From NCBI GenBank assembly GCA_024704765.1, contig JAKMXF010000221.1, forward strand, positions 62,001-126,000: 64,000 nt of DNA. The letters are read 5' to 3'. Of this stretch, positions 1 through 9,415 are shown in pieces; the stretch's first letter is position 1; each line of letters opens with the position of its first letter. Under the pieces are notes generated by a model. It was not told the origin of the DNA, did not search any database, and was given only the letters and a program-made list of their open reading frames with translations. A program made the translations under genes and the position numbers. The stretch is from Oopsacas minuta (Eukaryota > Porifera > Hexactinellida > Lyssacinosida > Leucopsacidae).

Positions 1-975
1 TACAATTAGCTGCAGCAACAGCTGAGAATGGTACAAATCTACCGATGAGAGGTGGAGCGTATTTAGCTACATGATTCAAAGTCAGAGCTGTGAATAACGC
101 GCCAAACGTAGCAGATACATAAGGTACCATCATCTGTTTAACAGTAGGAACTACAAATAATACAATAATAAGATTCAGTTGTTGTAATCGTGCATTGTAA
201 ATCTGGTCAATGGAATTTAGTTCAGTCTGCAATAGAATCCAATAAATTACCAATTTACAAATTAACATATTAGAATCTCGATTAAGTGATAGCCAAGGAA
301 GTGAGGGAAACTGTAGGAAAGAATTTAAAAGTTCACATTAAATATCTATTATTGTTTATTGTCCCAGATAAGGTAATTTGGTTGTAAGGCTGCAGGGATT
401 AACTGCATAAGGTAATCATCCAATTCACCTGCTGGACTTTTCTTAGTATAGTTTAATATGTAAAATTAGAATTCACTGACCTGTAGTAGCGCTTCTGTTT
501 GTATAATTGACAATTGCGTTGAACGTCTGATTTACCCATTGCCAGAGAATTACAGCAGCAGGTGATTTATAGAAGGTTAACATAAAGCCTGTTATAAACA
601 TGTTACAAGGAACCTGTGCTGACATTCTCCCTATAGAAACAGGTCAGTTCAAATACTAGAGGAATTGAAAATAGTTCGAATATAATATATTGTACTACCC
701 AAGATGAACATCTTCTCCCCTGTTCCTGGATGGAAAGCTGATTCGTATAAAGCCTTGGCAGCATAGACCTGGTCTTTGCTGGTATATGTAGGTTCCCTAC
801 CCTCTCTGTACTGCTTTACAAGGGTGGCAGCTGCTTCAAGCCTGGAATTGCTTGCAAAAATATTCAATGGGTTTGTGGTTAGAAAGAAATGTTTCGCTCT
901 CCCCATGTAAGTATCTTGGATATACCTTGGCTTGTCAAGATCAATTCTTCTATTGATCAGTTTTGTCTCAGTCAT
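1..975 (-). CDS. SFXN: Sideroflexin (SFXN1/3 type), 3' end beyond window
   Basis: Mitochondrial inner-membrane amino-acid (serine) carrier family. Exons, in coding order, are 699..975, 481..630 and 1..150. All borders are GT-AG and phases match. The start at 975 gives [18 protein letters not shown], like the family N-terminus. Next come an '[14 protein letters not shown]' block, then '[15 protein letters not shown]', then '[27 protein letters not shown]' split over exons, and '[20 protein letters not shown]...[14 protein letters not shown]' in the third exon. The family hallmark HPDTG reads HPGTG here, an unusual Asp-to-Gly change. About 190 residues are visible of a usual ~320; the C-terminal membrane segments lie left of the window. 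The exact SFXN paralogue is not assigned. Confidence 0.95.
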
Positions 976-1442
976 TATTGCAGCTGCCCCTGACTAATGT
1001 AAATACATACAATTTTAAGGAATATAATGGAATTAAGAAAAGGATTGATGGTAAACTGGTTTATAAGATTAATGGTTGATGACGTATTTACGAAATTGTT
1101 TTGGCCCATTGTCTACAAATCTATCGATGCTAGAGCCTTTATAGGTTTCTCACCATAAGTAATTACAGCTAATTTGTAAGTAACGTTGATGACACAAATA
1201 TTTTATGACAAGTGTTCCCATAATATTTAAATAAATTATAAAAATGAAAATAAAGTATCTGCGGACTTATGTAGCTCCCCCAAGGACAAAACTCAATTCC
1301 CCCAAAAGCAATTAATCGTTGGGAGTACCATGGAACGACAGATATGAGAAAAATCGCGAGTTTTTGTATCAACATTTATATTTAACATACTATAATAGTA
1401 TTCTATGTATTTCCTAATTGTAGACAAATTCACTCTAAAAGA
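976..1442. other. Intergenic gap between sideroflexin and eL32
   Basis: This stretch holds the 5' flank of sideroflexin and the 3' flank of the eL32 gene. I see no supported coding region or repeat. The short open frames are AT-rich and lack family motifs. Confidence 0.5.
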
Positions 1443-1847
1443 TTACTCGTTCTCTTCGCTCCTGACCCTAGCACTAGCATTAGTCACACGAATAGCTAAT
1501 TGTTTGCCTCTCTCTACAATAGCCTTTCTCTTCCTTGAGGATACTCCGTGAGCTATAGTAGCAGCAAATCTGCGATTCTGCATCAACAGGACCTCTAATT
1601 CTCTCACATTGTGAACCAAGAAGTGATACATATGATCTGGATGCAGATGTCTAGTTTTCCTGTTTGAACCGTAACCGATCTTTGGCATCTTAAACTGACC
1701 CTTGAAGCGACGTCTTACGCGATTATCAATACCCTTTGGTTTACGCCATACCTCAGTGATCTTCTTGTAGCGATCTGATTGATGACGAATAAACTTCTTT
1801 GTTCGTTTCTTGACAATTTTTCTTCTGTTGAGCGGAGTCAGCACCAT
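1443..1847 (-). CDS. RPL32: 60S ribosomal protein eL32 (RPL32)
   Basis: Structural protein of the large cytosolic ribosomal subunit. It is an intact single-exon frame of 134 residues, the usual family length (about 130-135). Recognisable eL32 blocks are '[16 protein letters not shown]', '[18 protein letters not shown]', '[18 protein letters not shown]' and 'LEVLLMQNR...[20 protein letters not shown]'. The product is strongly basic throughout, with an acidic RSEENE tail. Most animal ribosomal-protein genes carry introns, so a single-exon copy could be a retrocopy, but the frame is intact and conserved and I read it as functional. Confidence 0.98.
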   Translation of the reverse strand: MVLTPLNRRKIVKKRTKKFIRHQSDRYKKITEVWRKPKGIDNRVRRRFKGQFKMPKIGYGSNRKTRHLHPDHMYHFLVHNVRELEVLLMQNRRFAATIAHGVSSRKRKAIVERGKQLAIRVTNASARVRSEENE

Positions 1848-2018
1848 ACTTGACAGAAGCTATAAACTAATGAACTAAATAAACAATATTATTAAAGTAT
1901 ATGCCTAACATAATGCAATATGTATTTATGATAATAGAGACTGGAGAGTTTATCAGCTCAGGAATCCCACATAAACGCTTACTGTATATACGCAAAGCAC
2001 ACCAATTATATCGTGACG

Positions 2019-4535
2019 TCATTCAAACTGTTCTCCCTCAAAGAAACACAGGAGTTTGTCCAACTCGTAATTATTCTCCAGGAGGTCTAGTAGCGTGTTA
2101 ACACGACTCTTCACATTCATACCTTTGAACTTAAACTTATCAATAAACAGATCTGTAATCATTCCATAAAGACGTTCTAAGTGACAAGGTTGCTGTTTAA
2201 ATTCTTCTCTCAGCTGTTGAGCATTATCCAGAATGTACAGATAATCAGCTGCAAGGAATGATATATCCTGTTCTTGTGCCTTGAGCTCCTGGAGAGCTTC
2301 TATTATATGAATTCGTTTAGCTAGTAGTAACTGGTAGTCTAGCTTAGGATGTATCAGCTGTAAAGTGTAGGGTACTGATTGGTCATTAATCACACAACTT
2401 ATTTCTAGTTTTATGCTATTCTTGGTAGCTTCTCTTGTTAGCACATCCTACAACAGTAATAATATAATAAGAATTACATAGTGCATCCATGGTATATGTT
2501 ACCTTTAGTATAGATATAGTAGAGACATTGTCAGAGCGAAATACTGCTTCTCCAGCTCTGTAGAAAGCATCGAGTTGTGTGTCTAAGAATGTGGACTTGA
2601 AGTGGATGGAGGCGGAGTCCTCGGTGGGAGGTCTCTCAGGGACATCAGGGAGACAATTGTAGATCCAGGAATGCACCTCACTGAGGCTAAAAGGACCACC
2701 TAGTGTGAGAACGTTGAGAGGGCGAGACGAGTCGAACAGGTGAGTACGTTGGTGTAGAGAGAGAGGCTTAATCAGAAATTCTTTCCTGCGACAAGACTTG
2801 GGATGCATACGAGGAGTTATGTATACCTAATACAATGGAGAATGGACTAACGTTAATCCTAATACAATAAATATGAAACTACAGATACACACGGTATCTT
2901 AGGATAACGAGATTGTATCATAAATTAGTATTGTGTTACCTGTAGAGTGCCATACTGTCCCTCAATAGAGCGTAGCTTGAGCTCCATACGAGTAGTACTA
3001 CTTTGACATCTGTAAGTAGCGAGCAAGTAGTTACCGTGATCAGGATCACACGGACAATGACTGACAACAGCTGTGTTCTTATCAGAGTCTAACAGGTCAA
3101 TTGGGACATTACTCTGTAGCACTACACTCTCTATAGGAACGTGTAATTCTACTGAGAGTGTGTATGAAGCATCTTCTTGTATGAGAGTAAATTTAGTACT
3201 AACTGAGAATTTAGGGAGAGCAGAGACAGCTGTTTTAGACTGAGCAGACTGTTCATAACTATCTCTACCTCTTTGTACATTAGTTTCTAGCTCTTCTACT
3301 TCCTTCTTTAATAAGTCAATACGAGCCTAAACATTAATATGAAATATAACAAATTTTTTCTCAGATTTGGTCATTGATAATAAAAGACTAGTATTATTGA
3401 ATTTTATAGAACCATACAGTGTTAAGATAAACGCATTAAACAACTTTCCTGGAGTTCTGGATCAACTGACTCCAGACATGTATTCCCCATATGCACTCCT
3501 CTTGTCTGAGGAGCACTGCTCATAGCTAGGATCTTACCAGAGTACGTGCTAACCACAGCCTCAGGATGGTAAGCCTGTGATACCATGCCTCCCTGAATAC
3601 TAGTCACACCCTCAGAGAGGGAGTGGGAGAATATTAACTGAGGTTCTCCCACCTCATCCAGAGCGTATACCTCAATCTCTCCATCATCTCTAGCAACTAG
3701 GATATCTAGTGACCCGTCACGTGTCATGTCAAACATGTCTAAGTCTGAGATCCCACCCAGTCTCTTGTCATTACTCAGATCCCATCTGTGTATCGGTGTC
3801 TCCTTACCTAGTTTAACTAATCCGATTTTTCCATCATACGTCCCATACAATACCTAATAAAATTCGTAATAGTTATCCTTGGTATATAAGAAGTTAACGT
3901 ACTTCGTCATTACTCTCTCCTCCTGTATGGCTGTAGAGAAGGAGACAAGAAGGAGCACCTGGTACCTCTACCTCGTAGAACATTTCTGAATCCTCCATCA
4001 GACGTAGAACTCTATCCTGACAAGCTAATACAGTGTAGACGTGTGTAGAACCAGGGATAGGTAGACGTAATAATGCATTGATTTTATCAGGTGATAAAAA
4101 GTAGTTTGCATCTTTACACTGCACATAGTGATTGAATATGTAATTACATCCAACAAGTAAGTCAGATTCTGTAGCAAATAGAGACTGTATTGAATCTGTC
4201 AGGTTCGTGTCGAAGACCAGAAACATTTTTCCTTTTTTAGTGTAACCACGGATCTCAGGACCAGCTGCTATGAATATATTCTCAGTGGTACCCTTGTCCC
4301 CGATAGAGAGACAGAGAGAGGTGATTTGTGGGCCAGGAAGACTCTTGAAGGCTAGATTAACTGTCAGGTTACGCATACCGAAACACGTCACAACTCCATC
4401 ATGATCTCCTACTACAATCTTCTGAGTAACAGGAGATGATGAAGCAGTACGTTTAGGAGTAGGTAACAACTTCATGCTACCAGGACTGGTTAAACCCAGC
4501 TGCATAAAGTCTATCCTCTTTAGAGACAATTCCAT
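2019..4535 (-). CDS. BBS7: BBS7, BBSome subunit
   Basis: Subunit of the BBSome, the ciliary membrane-protein trafficking coat. Five exons: 3903..4535, 3449..3853, 2940..3326, 2503..2826 and 2019..2447. They join in phase 0 to give 725 residues (human 715). N-terminal beta-propeller blocks include 'KIVVGDHDGVVTCFGM', 'AAGPEIRGYTKKGKMFL', 'VLACQDRVLR' and 'ARDDGEIEVYALD'. A coiled coil follows (ARIDLLKKEVEELE), then the appendage/platform region with 'SNVPIDLLDSDKNTAVVS', 'RSIEGQYGTLQ', 'IKPLSLHQRTHLFD' and 'HLERLYGMITDLFIDKFKFK'. Alignment to the human protein fixes every junction. The second intron then has a GA, not GT, at its 5' end (CTCCAG followed by GAAAGT). This is reported as a separate finding. 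Confidence 0.97.
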
Positions 4536-4655
4536 AAGTGATCAAAGGCTAATATAGACGATAAAATAACGTATTTTATTAGTAATACATGAAATGCTCA
4601 AGTATCTACAGATAAAGTAATTAACTTGTACTAAGAAGAATGTGATATGTGTTAA

Positions 4656-6167
4656 TTAATACATGTCTTTACGAAACTTTCCATAGATAATAGTTATATT
4701 TTTGTCTTCTATCTTAGGTATTACTTCTTTAGCACTCTGCATTGATACAGCCATTTCTGTCTGGAAAGAACGATTGTCTCTGATATCTACTTTTCTCAGT
4801 TTTGGACAAGTTCTAACTAACTCTACTAAAGCTTCTCCTGTGATTTTAGGTAGACCCATGATATTCAAATATTTCAGATTAGGGCACATTCTATGCATAT
4901 TAAGGAGTGTACGGTCTGTCAGGTGCTTACAGTAGCTCAGGTCTAAATACTGTATCTTGGTTAGTTTGTGGAAGAGAGTGTCCAGTTTCTGGTCTGTGAT
5001 TATATAAGAACAATCTTTGAGTGTAAGACATTCAAGATTGGGACATCTCCGACTGAGTAGAAGTAAAGTAGATTCTGTCACGAAGAAGAACTCCAGACTG
5101 AGTCTAGTAAGCGTCTTGCCGAGAACACATTTTAGAATGGAATTGTTGAATTTTCGCTGACTTTGTAACCGCTTTAACATTAACCGCATAAGATATTCAT
5201 CTTGAAACTCTAGTAGATCAAAGTTCCTGATGTTATCACAGACATATCTCAATGTTATCTCCATTAGCCTCAATACCTTGTAGGTAATACATCAATGAAT
5301 GAAGTAATTATACAAATGAAACAATCAAGTTCAATGTGTTATACTTGTTAACCATTATAGTATAATTATTATAATAAATACAGATTAATTGATTCATATG
5401 ATTATACCTTAGAACCTTCGTGTCTAGGACTGCGATCAAACTTCCTACTATAACAAGCTCTAACTAATTTTTTCTCAGATTCATCTCTTATTTCAAATCG
5501 CTTCTGCCCGCGAGAAGATGTGGATTCTGTAATTTCTCTAAGGATAAATTCAATTTGTGACTTAGCGAGGAGAGGGTGCTGACAGAGATCACTCAAGTTA
5601 ACCCAACCTCCCTCTTCTACAGCTAATCCTTCTACCTAGAAATACATAATATTTTAATAATATTGTTTACTATTAATTATTCAAATCATTACTGTTAATG
5701 AAAAACAGAAAAACAACACATGGATAAAGTAAATAATCATAATAAACTGAGAATGACTTAGTTATTGAACAATCATCTTTTCGCAATAACTACTAATAAT
5801 TTGGTAGTAATCACCAGATGCTGAATTTTCTAAAGTTCATAAATACAAGTAAAATAAATCAATTATCATATTGAATTACTAGCTTAAGTGATCATACGCA
5901 ATCATAAGCTAATGTATAAATTTATGAATTATTTCTTATCTCTTAGCATTCGTGGAATATTTCGACAGATACGAACATGAGTTTAAACCTACTTGAACTG
6001 GAAATTATTTATTTTTACGTATAATAATATCGTCAGGTGGATTTGTTCTGTATTATTTAGCATTTTATTGTTATATTAGCAAATCTTACCTCAGCTCCAT
6101 ACCGCAATAGGTATGCTAATTTTCTCCCCAATTTGACTTGTTTCTCCATAATTGTAGCTTCATCCAT
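4656..6167 (-). CDS. Tpt1/KptA N-domain fused to leucine-rich repeats
   Basis: Three exons (6090..6167, 5408..5635, 4656..5276) with GT-AG borders join in phase 0 to give 308 residues. Residues ~5-90 resemble the N-terminal winged-helix lobe of RNA 2'-phosphotransferase Tpt1/KptA: 'LGRKLAYLLRYGAEVEGLA', then 'EGGWVNLSDLCQHPLL', then 'RGQKRFEIRD...KLVRACYS'. The catalytic ADP-ribosyltransferase lobe (HGT and following motifs) is absent. From residue ~140 come AMN1/F-box-type cysteine-rich LRRs: 'LTRLSLEFFFVTESTL', 'CPNLECLTLKDCSYI', 'IQYLDLSYCKHLTDRTL' and 'CPNLKYLNIMGLPKITGEAL'. I know no named orthologue. It could be an RNA-binding or adaptor LRR protein; no function is asserted. The alternative is two adjacent gene fragments, but the splice phases favour one gene. 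Confidence 0.75.
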
Positions 6168-6782
6168 CGCATCGGATAATTGCTATCTCTACACTAATTT
6201 GCGCTAGATAATACACGAAAATATTCAAGCAGAAGGAATAGCCACAATATTGTTGCTGTATTTCAGCATTAAGAAGAGTAAACAAAATTAGTTTACTTGT
6301 TCTCGACATTTTGTGCATTAAAATGTCTATCCCATGAAAAATATACCGTAAATTAGTAGTTACTCGGCAGATATTAACGATAGAAAATGCAGGATAATGT
6401 ATTTTAAATATTTTAGGTGTTAATGGATAGATTACAAAATAATTATAAGAAAAACAAAATTATCTGGATTGAAATTCAATCTTGTTTACTGAATTGTAAT
6501 AATTGGCTTAATAGTTAAGGTTTTGAAGAGAAATGAACTCTCAATAATTGGAAGTCATAACACGTTTAGTGACGATTGCCAGCCAACTCTAACCTATTCT
6601 AACCTGCACCAAACCAACTCGCGATAAGCTAACTAGCTACAATTCTAAGTGGTCATAAAGTATATTTTGGGTGAGTGAATGAAGAAATAAGTTATTTGAC
6701 AAAACACAAAGATAGGTTAGGATTAGGTACGAATTGAATGATCCAAGTCGACTGAAGCAATTTGTACAGTAACAATAATTTA

Positions 6783-6928
6783 CAGGGCCGCTGACAGGAT
6801 CGGAGAGGTTCGGGCCGTATTACCCAAATATTGTGATGATTATTCGATGAAATAGAGATTTTTGGAGGCCCTTAGAGCGTGAGGCCCAGGCCAAATAGAG
6901 CGCCTGGCCCCCCTTCTCAGAGGGCCTG
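6783..6928. mobile_element. hAT-like MITE with perfect 8-bp target duplication
   Basis: A GC-richer 146-bp insert in AT-rich DNA. It starts CAGGGCCGCTGACAGG, and on the reverse complement the other end starts CAGGCCCTCTGAGAAG, so it has short imperfect terminal inverted repeats. It is flanked on both sides by the identical 8-mer ATAATTTA (6775..6782 and 6929..6936). CAGGG-type ends plus an 8-bp duplication are characteristic of the hAT superfamily. No transposase is encoded. Confidence 0.85.
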
Positions 6929-7283
6929 ATAATTTATACCATGTAGGTGTATAAAATAATTATATAACTTGTGTAGACGCAATATTTAAAATATCATCAA
7001 AAATATTTTCGTCGTTGATCTCAGTCAATTACCTGTAATATCTAAGTGTCTTTTACAGTGTAGACAAATCCAACCAAAGTAATAGTTTGTTTATTAATCA
7101 TATGAAAGTGGAAAAAGAAAATAGCATTCATACGGAGAATTAACAAAATTAATCATCGATCTGTGGAAAGCTTATACTGATTCATAGCAATAAATTTTTG
7201 ACAGAATAAATCATATTGAATAATAGTTCGGATAATAGATTTGGATAAACAATTCAATTTGTTCTAAGTACATTCAATAAAAG

Positions 7284-7291
7284 TATAAATA
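7284..7291 (+). promoter_or_regulatory. TATA box (TATAAATA) of the PH-domain gene
   Basis: TATAAATA lies 74 bp before the ATG at 7358. The same octamer occurs 48-69 bp before the ATGs of CHAC2, PAPSS and the CRIB-motif gene in this window. Confidence 0.65.
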
Positions 7292-7357
7292 GCTCTGAAA
7301 GCAGTTGTAAACTAACAAATATACTCACTCAACACAATAATACGCTTTCAAATAAAT

Positions 7358-8161
7358 ATGTATTATTCACAATTTGAAGATGAAGCCTTGCTACAGGCCG
7401 GTCGGGAAACTTCCTACAAGCAAGGAATCCTTACAACTCGAACCAAAAAGGGAGATTGGAGGGCAAGGTGGTTCAACCTGACAGACAAAAGTATTCAGGT
7501 TGTGAATAAGAAACCGCGAAATGACATTGTAGAGCAATTTGTGACATTAAAAGAAATCGAGTTGATACAATATCCAGTTAGTCTATCCCAGGGGGAGGGA
7601 AAATTCGATCTGAATAATAAGTCAAATTACTCAGCAACATTCGGTATTCAATATATCGATAGAATGGATGACAACAGAAAGAAACTCATAGCTTATGCTA
7701 GCAATGTAGAAGAGTGTAGGAAATGGGTTTTGTACCTAAAGAGCTTTATCAACAAATACAGAGAGGGGCGTCTAGATGAGATAAGCGAATACAGTGACTC
7801 ATTAGAACTGAGTAACGAGGAGAAGGTTCATCTAGAAGTGTCAGCAAAGGTGTATCTTTACGAGAAAAAGGCATGGGGAGATAGAAAAGTAACGCTTGAG
7901 AATGGAGCGATGAAATTCTATAATACAAAGGGTAAACTGAAGGATGAATTCTACTTATCACATGTGCACGATATGGGATATCCTAGTCAAGTGCGAGGAG
8001 GTCAGAGCCCGCCTCCATACATTGCAACCTTAAAATGCATGGCATTCCGAATTCAATCCTCGCTACACACCTTTTCGACCTGTACCATGTATATCCATAA
8101 AGCAGAGGATTCTAAGCATTGGAGGGAAACTATTAAAAGTATCTTGGAAGGACAGAATTAG
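7358..8161 (+). CDS. Tandem PH-domain protein
   Basis: A single exon of 267 residues. A first pleckstrin-homology domain spans residues ~18-130: 'SYKQGILTTRTKKGDWRARWFNLTDKSI', several beta strands, then the closing helix 'NVEECRKWVLYLKSFINKY' with the signature Trp. A second PH-like domain spans ~155-265: 'AKVYLYEKKAWGDRKVTLENG', ending in the helix 'DSKHWRETIKSIL'. There is no catalytic domain, signal peptide or membrane segment. PH domains bind phosphoinositides or proteins at membranes, so a small adaptor role (like DAPP/TAPP/pleckstrin-type proteins) is plausible, but no specific orthologue is recognised. A TATAAATA box lies just upstream and AATAAA just after the stop (~8279). Confidence 0.8.
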   Translation: MYYSQFEDEALLQAGRETSYKQGILTTRTKKGDWRARWFNLTDKSIQVVNKKPRNDIVEQFVTLKEIELIQYPVSLSQGEGKFDLNNKSNYSATFGIQYIDRMDDNRKKLIAYASNVEECRKWVLYLKSFINKYREGRLDEISEYSDSLELSNEEKVHLEVSAKVYLYEKKAWGDRKVTLENGAMKFYNTKGKLKDEFYLSHVHDMGYPSQVRGGQSPPPYIATLKCMAFRIQSSLHTFSTCTMYIHKAEDSKHWRETIKSILEGQN

Positions 8162-9415
8162 GATTACTAAACATGTCATCTTGTTAAAGACGAAAGTCAA
8201 CTAATGCTTTCTATTCCACAGTGATATTTTGAGTTATTTATGTTTGAATATTAATTCAAAACACAATTATTTGTTATCAATAAAAATTATTAATAATGTG
8301 TAAAATATGAGGATTAATAATAATTAAGCATGGGAAATATTTAATGGGCTTCTTACTAGTATTCGAGCTAGTAAAATGTCAATACGGGGGTGGAATAAAA
8401 GAGATATTAAATTGGTATATCCACATCACGAGTTAGTGCAAAAAATCTTCCACGACGAAATTTGAAAAAAGACCAGTCCCGTCCCAAATAAAAAGTTGTA
8501 CAGAATCTAATTAAAGGCGAGGAACTTCCAAAAGGAGATTAAAAGGAGGCCAAATAAAATCATCTAAATTAACCGAATTACCAATATAAAGTTTCGATCT
8601 GAATAGCTTGTAATTATAATACAGCAATTCATTTGTATCCATTTTCTTTGTAGTAGTTTTGCAGTGACAGTCTGATTAATAATAAATAAATGAATATATT
8701 TGATGAATAAATAAATATTCAAAACGCAGAATTTGGTCCTGCCATTTGCAATTCTGAGTAGATGGCGGAGATTGTAACAAAAATATTTCAAAAAGATAGT
8801 TCAGCAAAATCCAACCATAAACTGAAATGAATTCTCTAATTATTAACCAGAAAACAAATAAAGTTAAATCACGAGAATATCCGTACCGATTAAGTGGCAA
8901 AATAGTGAAAATTGAAAATGACAATTTGCTCATTGACAAAAATAATAACAAAGAAAGTAAACGGATGTAACATATGTTTATGAAGAAGTAATAGTTTTAC
9001 TTTCAATGATATTCTTTGAAAATTTAGGTCAAATTGTAACCAAAACTACCAAACTTGTATGTTCAAAACCAATAATTCGATCTGTAAATGCAATGGTTCT
9101 AGATTTAACATATACGTAATTCTCGGGCAAAACGATCCAATACAAAACAAGGCAATATAGGACATTAACTTATTCCCTAATAATATCTAACAGCACATAA
9201 CATTGACAAGCAGTATAAGGATATGATGACGTAAATAAGTTGCAAAATATACAACCGGAGTAGAGTTACAAACCAGCAGTATTAGTAAACGGAGTACATC
9301 ACTCCATCAGTTGTGACACTCTTCTTCTATCCTCGGTGAGAGAGCGAGGTCATATGTCATTAACTAGTTACAAAATAATAATACTAAATACTCAAAACTT
9401 GCTTGGAAGATAAAG
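8162..9415. other. Intergenic region, tail-to-tail
   Basis: About 1.25 kb of AT-rich sequence between the converging PH-domain gene and XRN1. Several AATAAA-like signals are present. No supported gene, repeat or structured element was found. Confidence 0.5.

Larger units (their letters stand above)
6168..7357. other. Intergenic region with a hAT-like MITE
   Basis: About 1.2 kb between divergent genes. It is AT-rich with no supported coding region. It contains a 146-bp hAT-like MITE (6783..6928) and, at its right end, the TATA box of the PH-domain gene. The rest shows no clear feature. Confidence 0.6.

Noticed and set aside
3326-3450. BBS7 exon 2 donor at the nearby GT (GAAA|GTTGTT)
   Set aside because: It gives phase 1, and joining to the exon 3 acceptor creates a stop. 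Using a later acceptor would delete a conserved coiled-coil segment.
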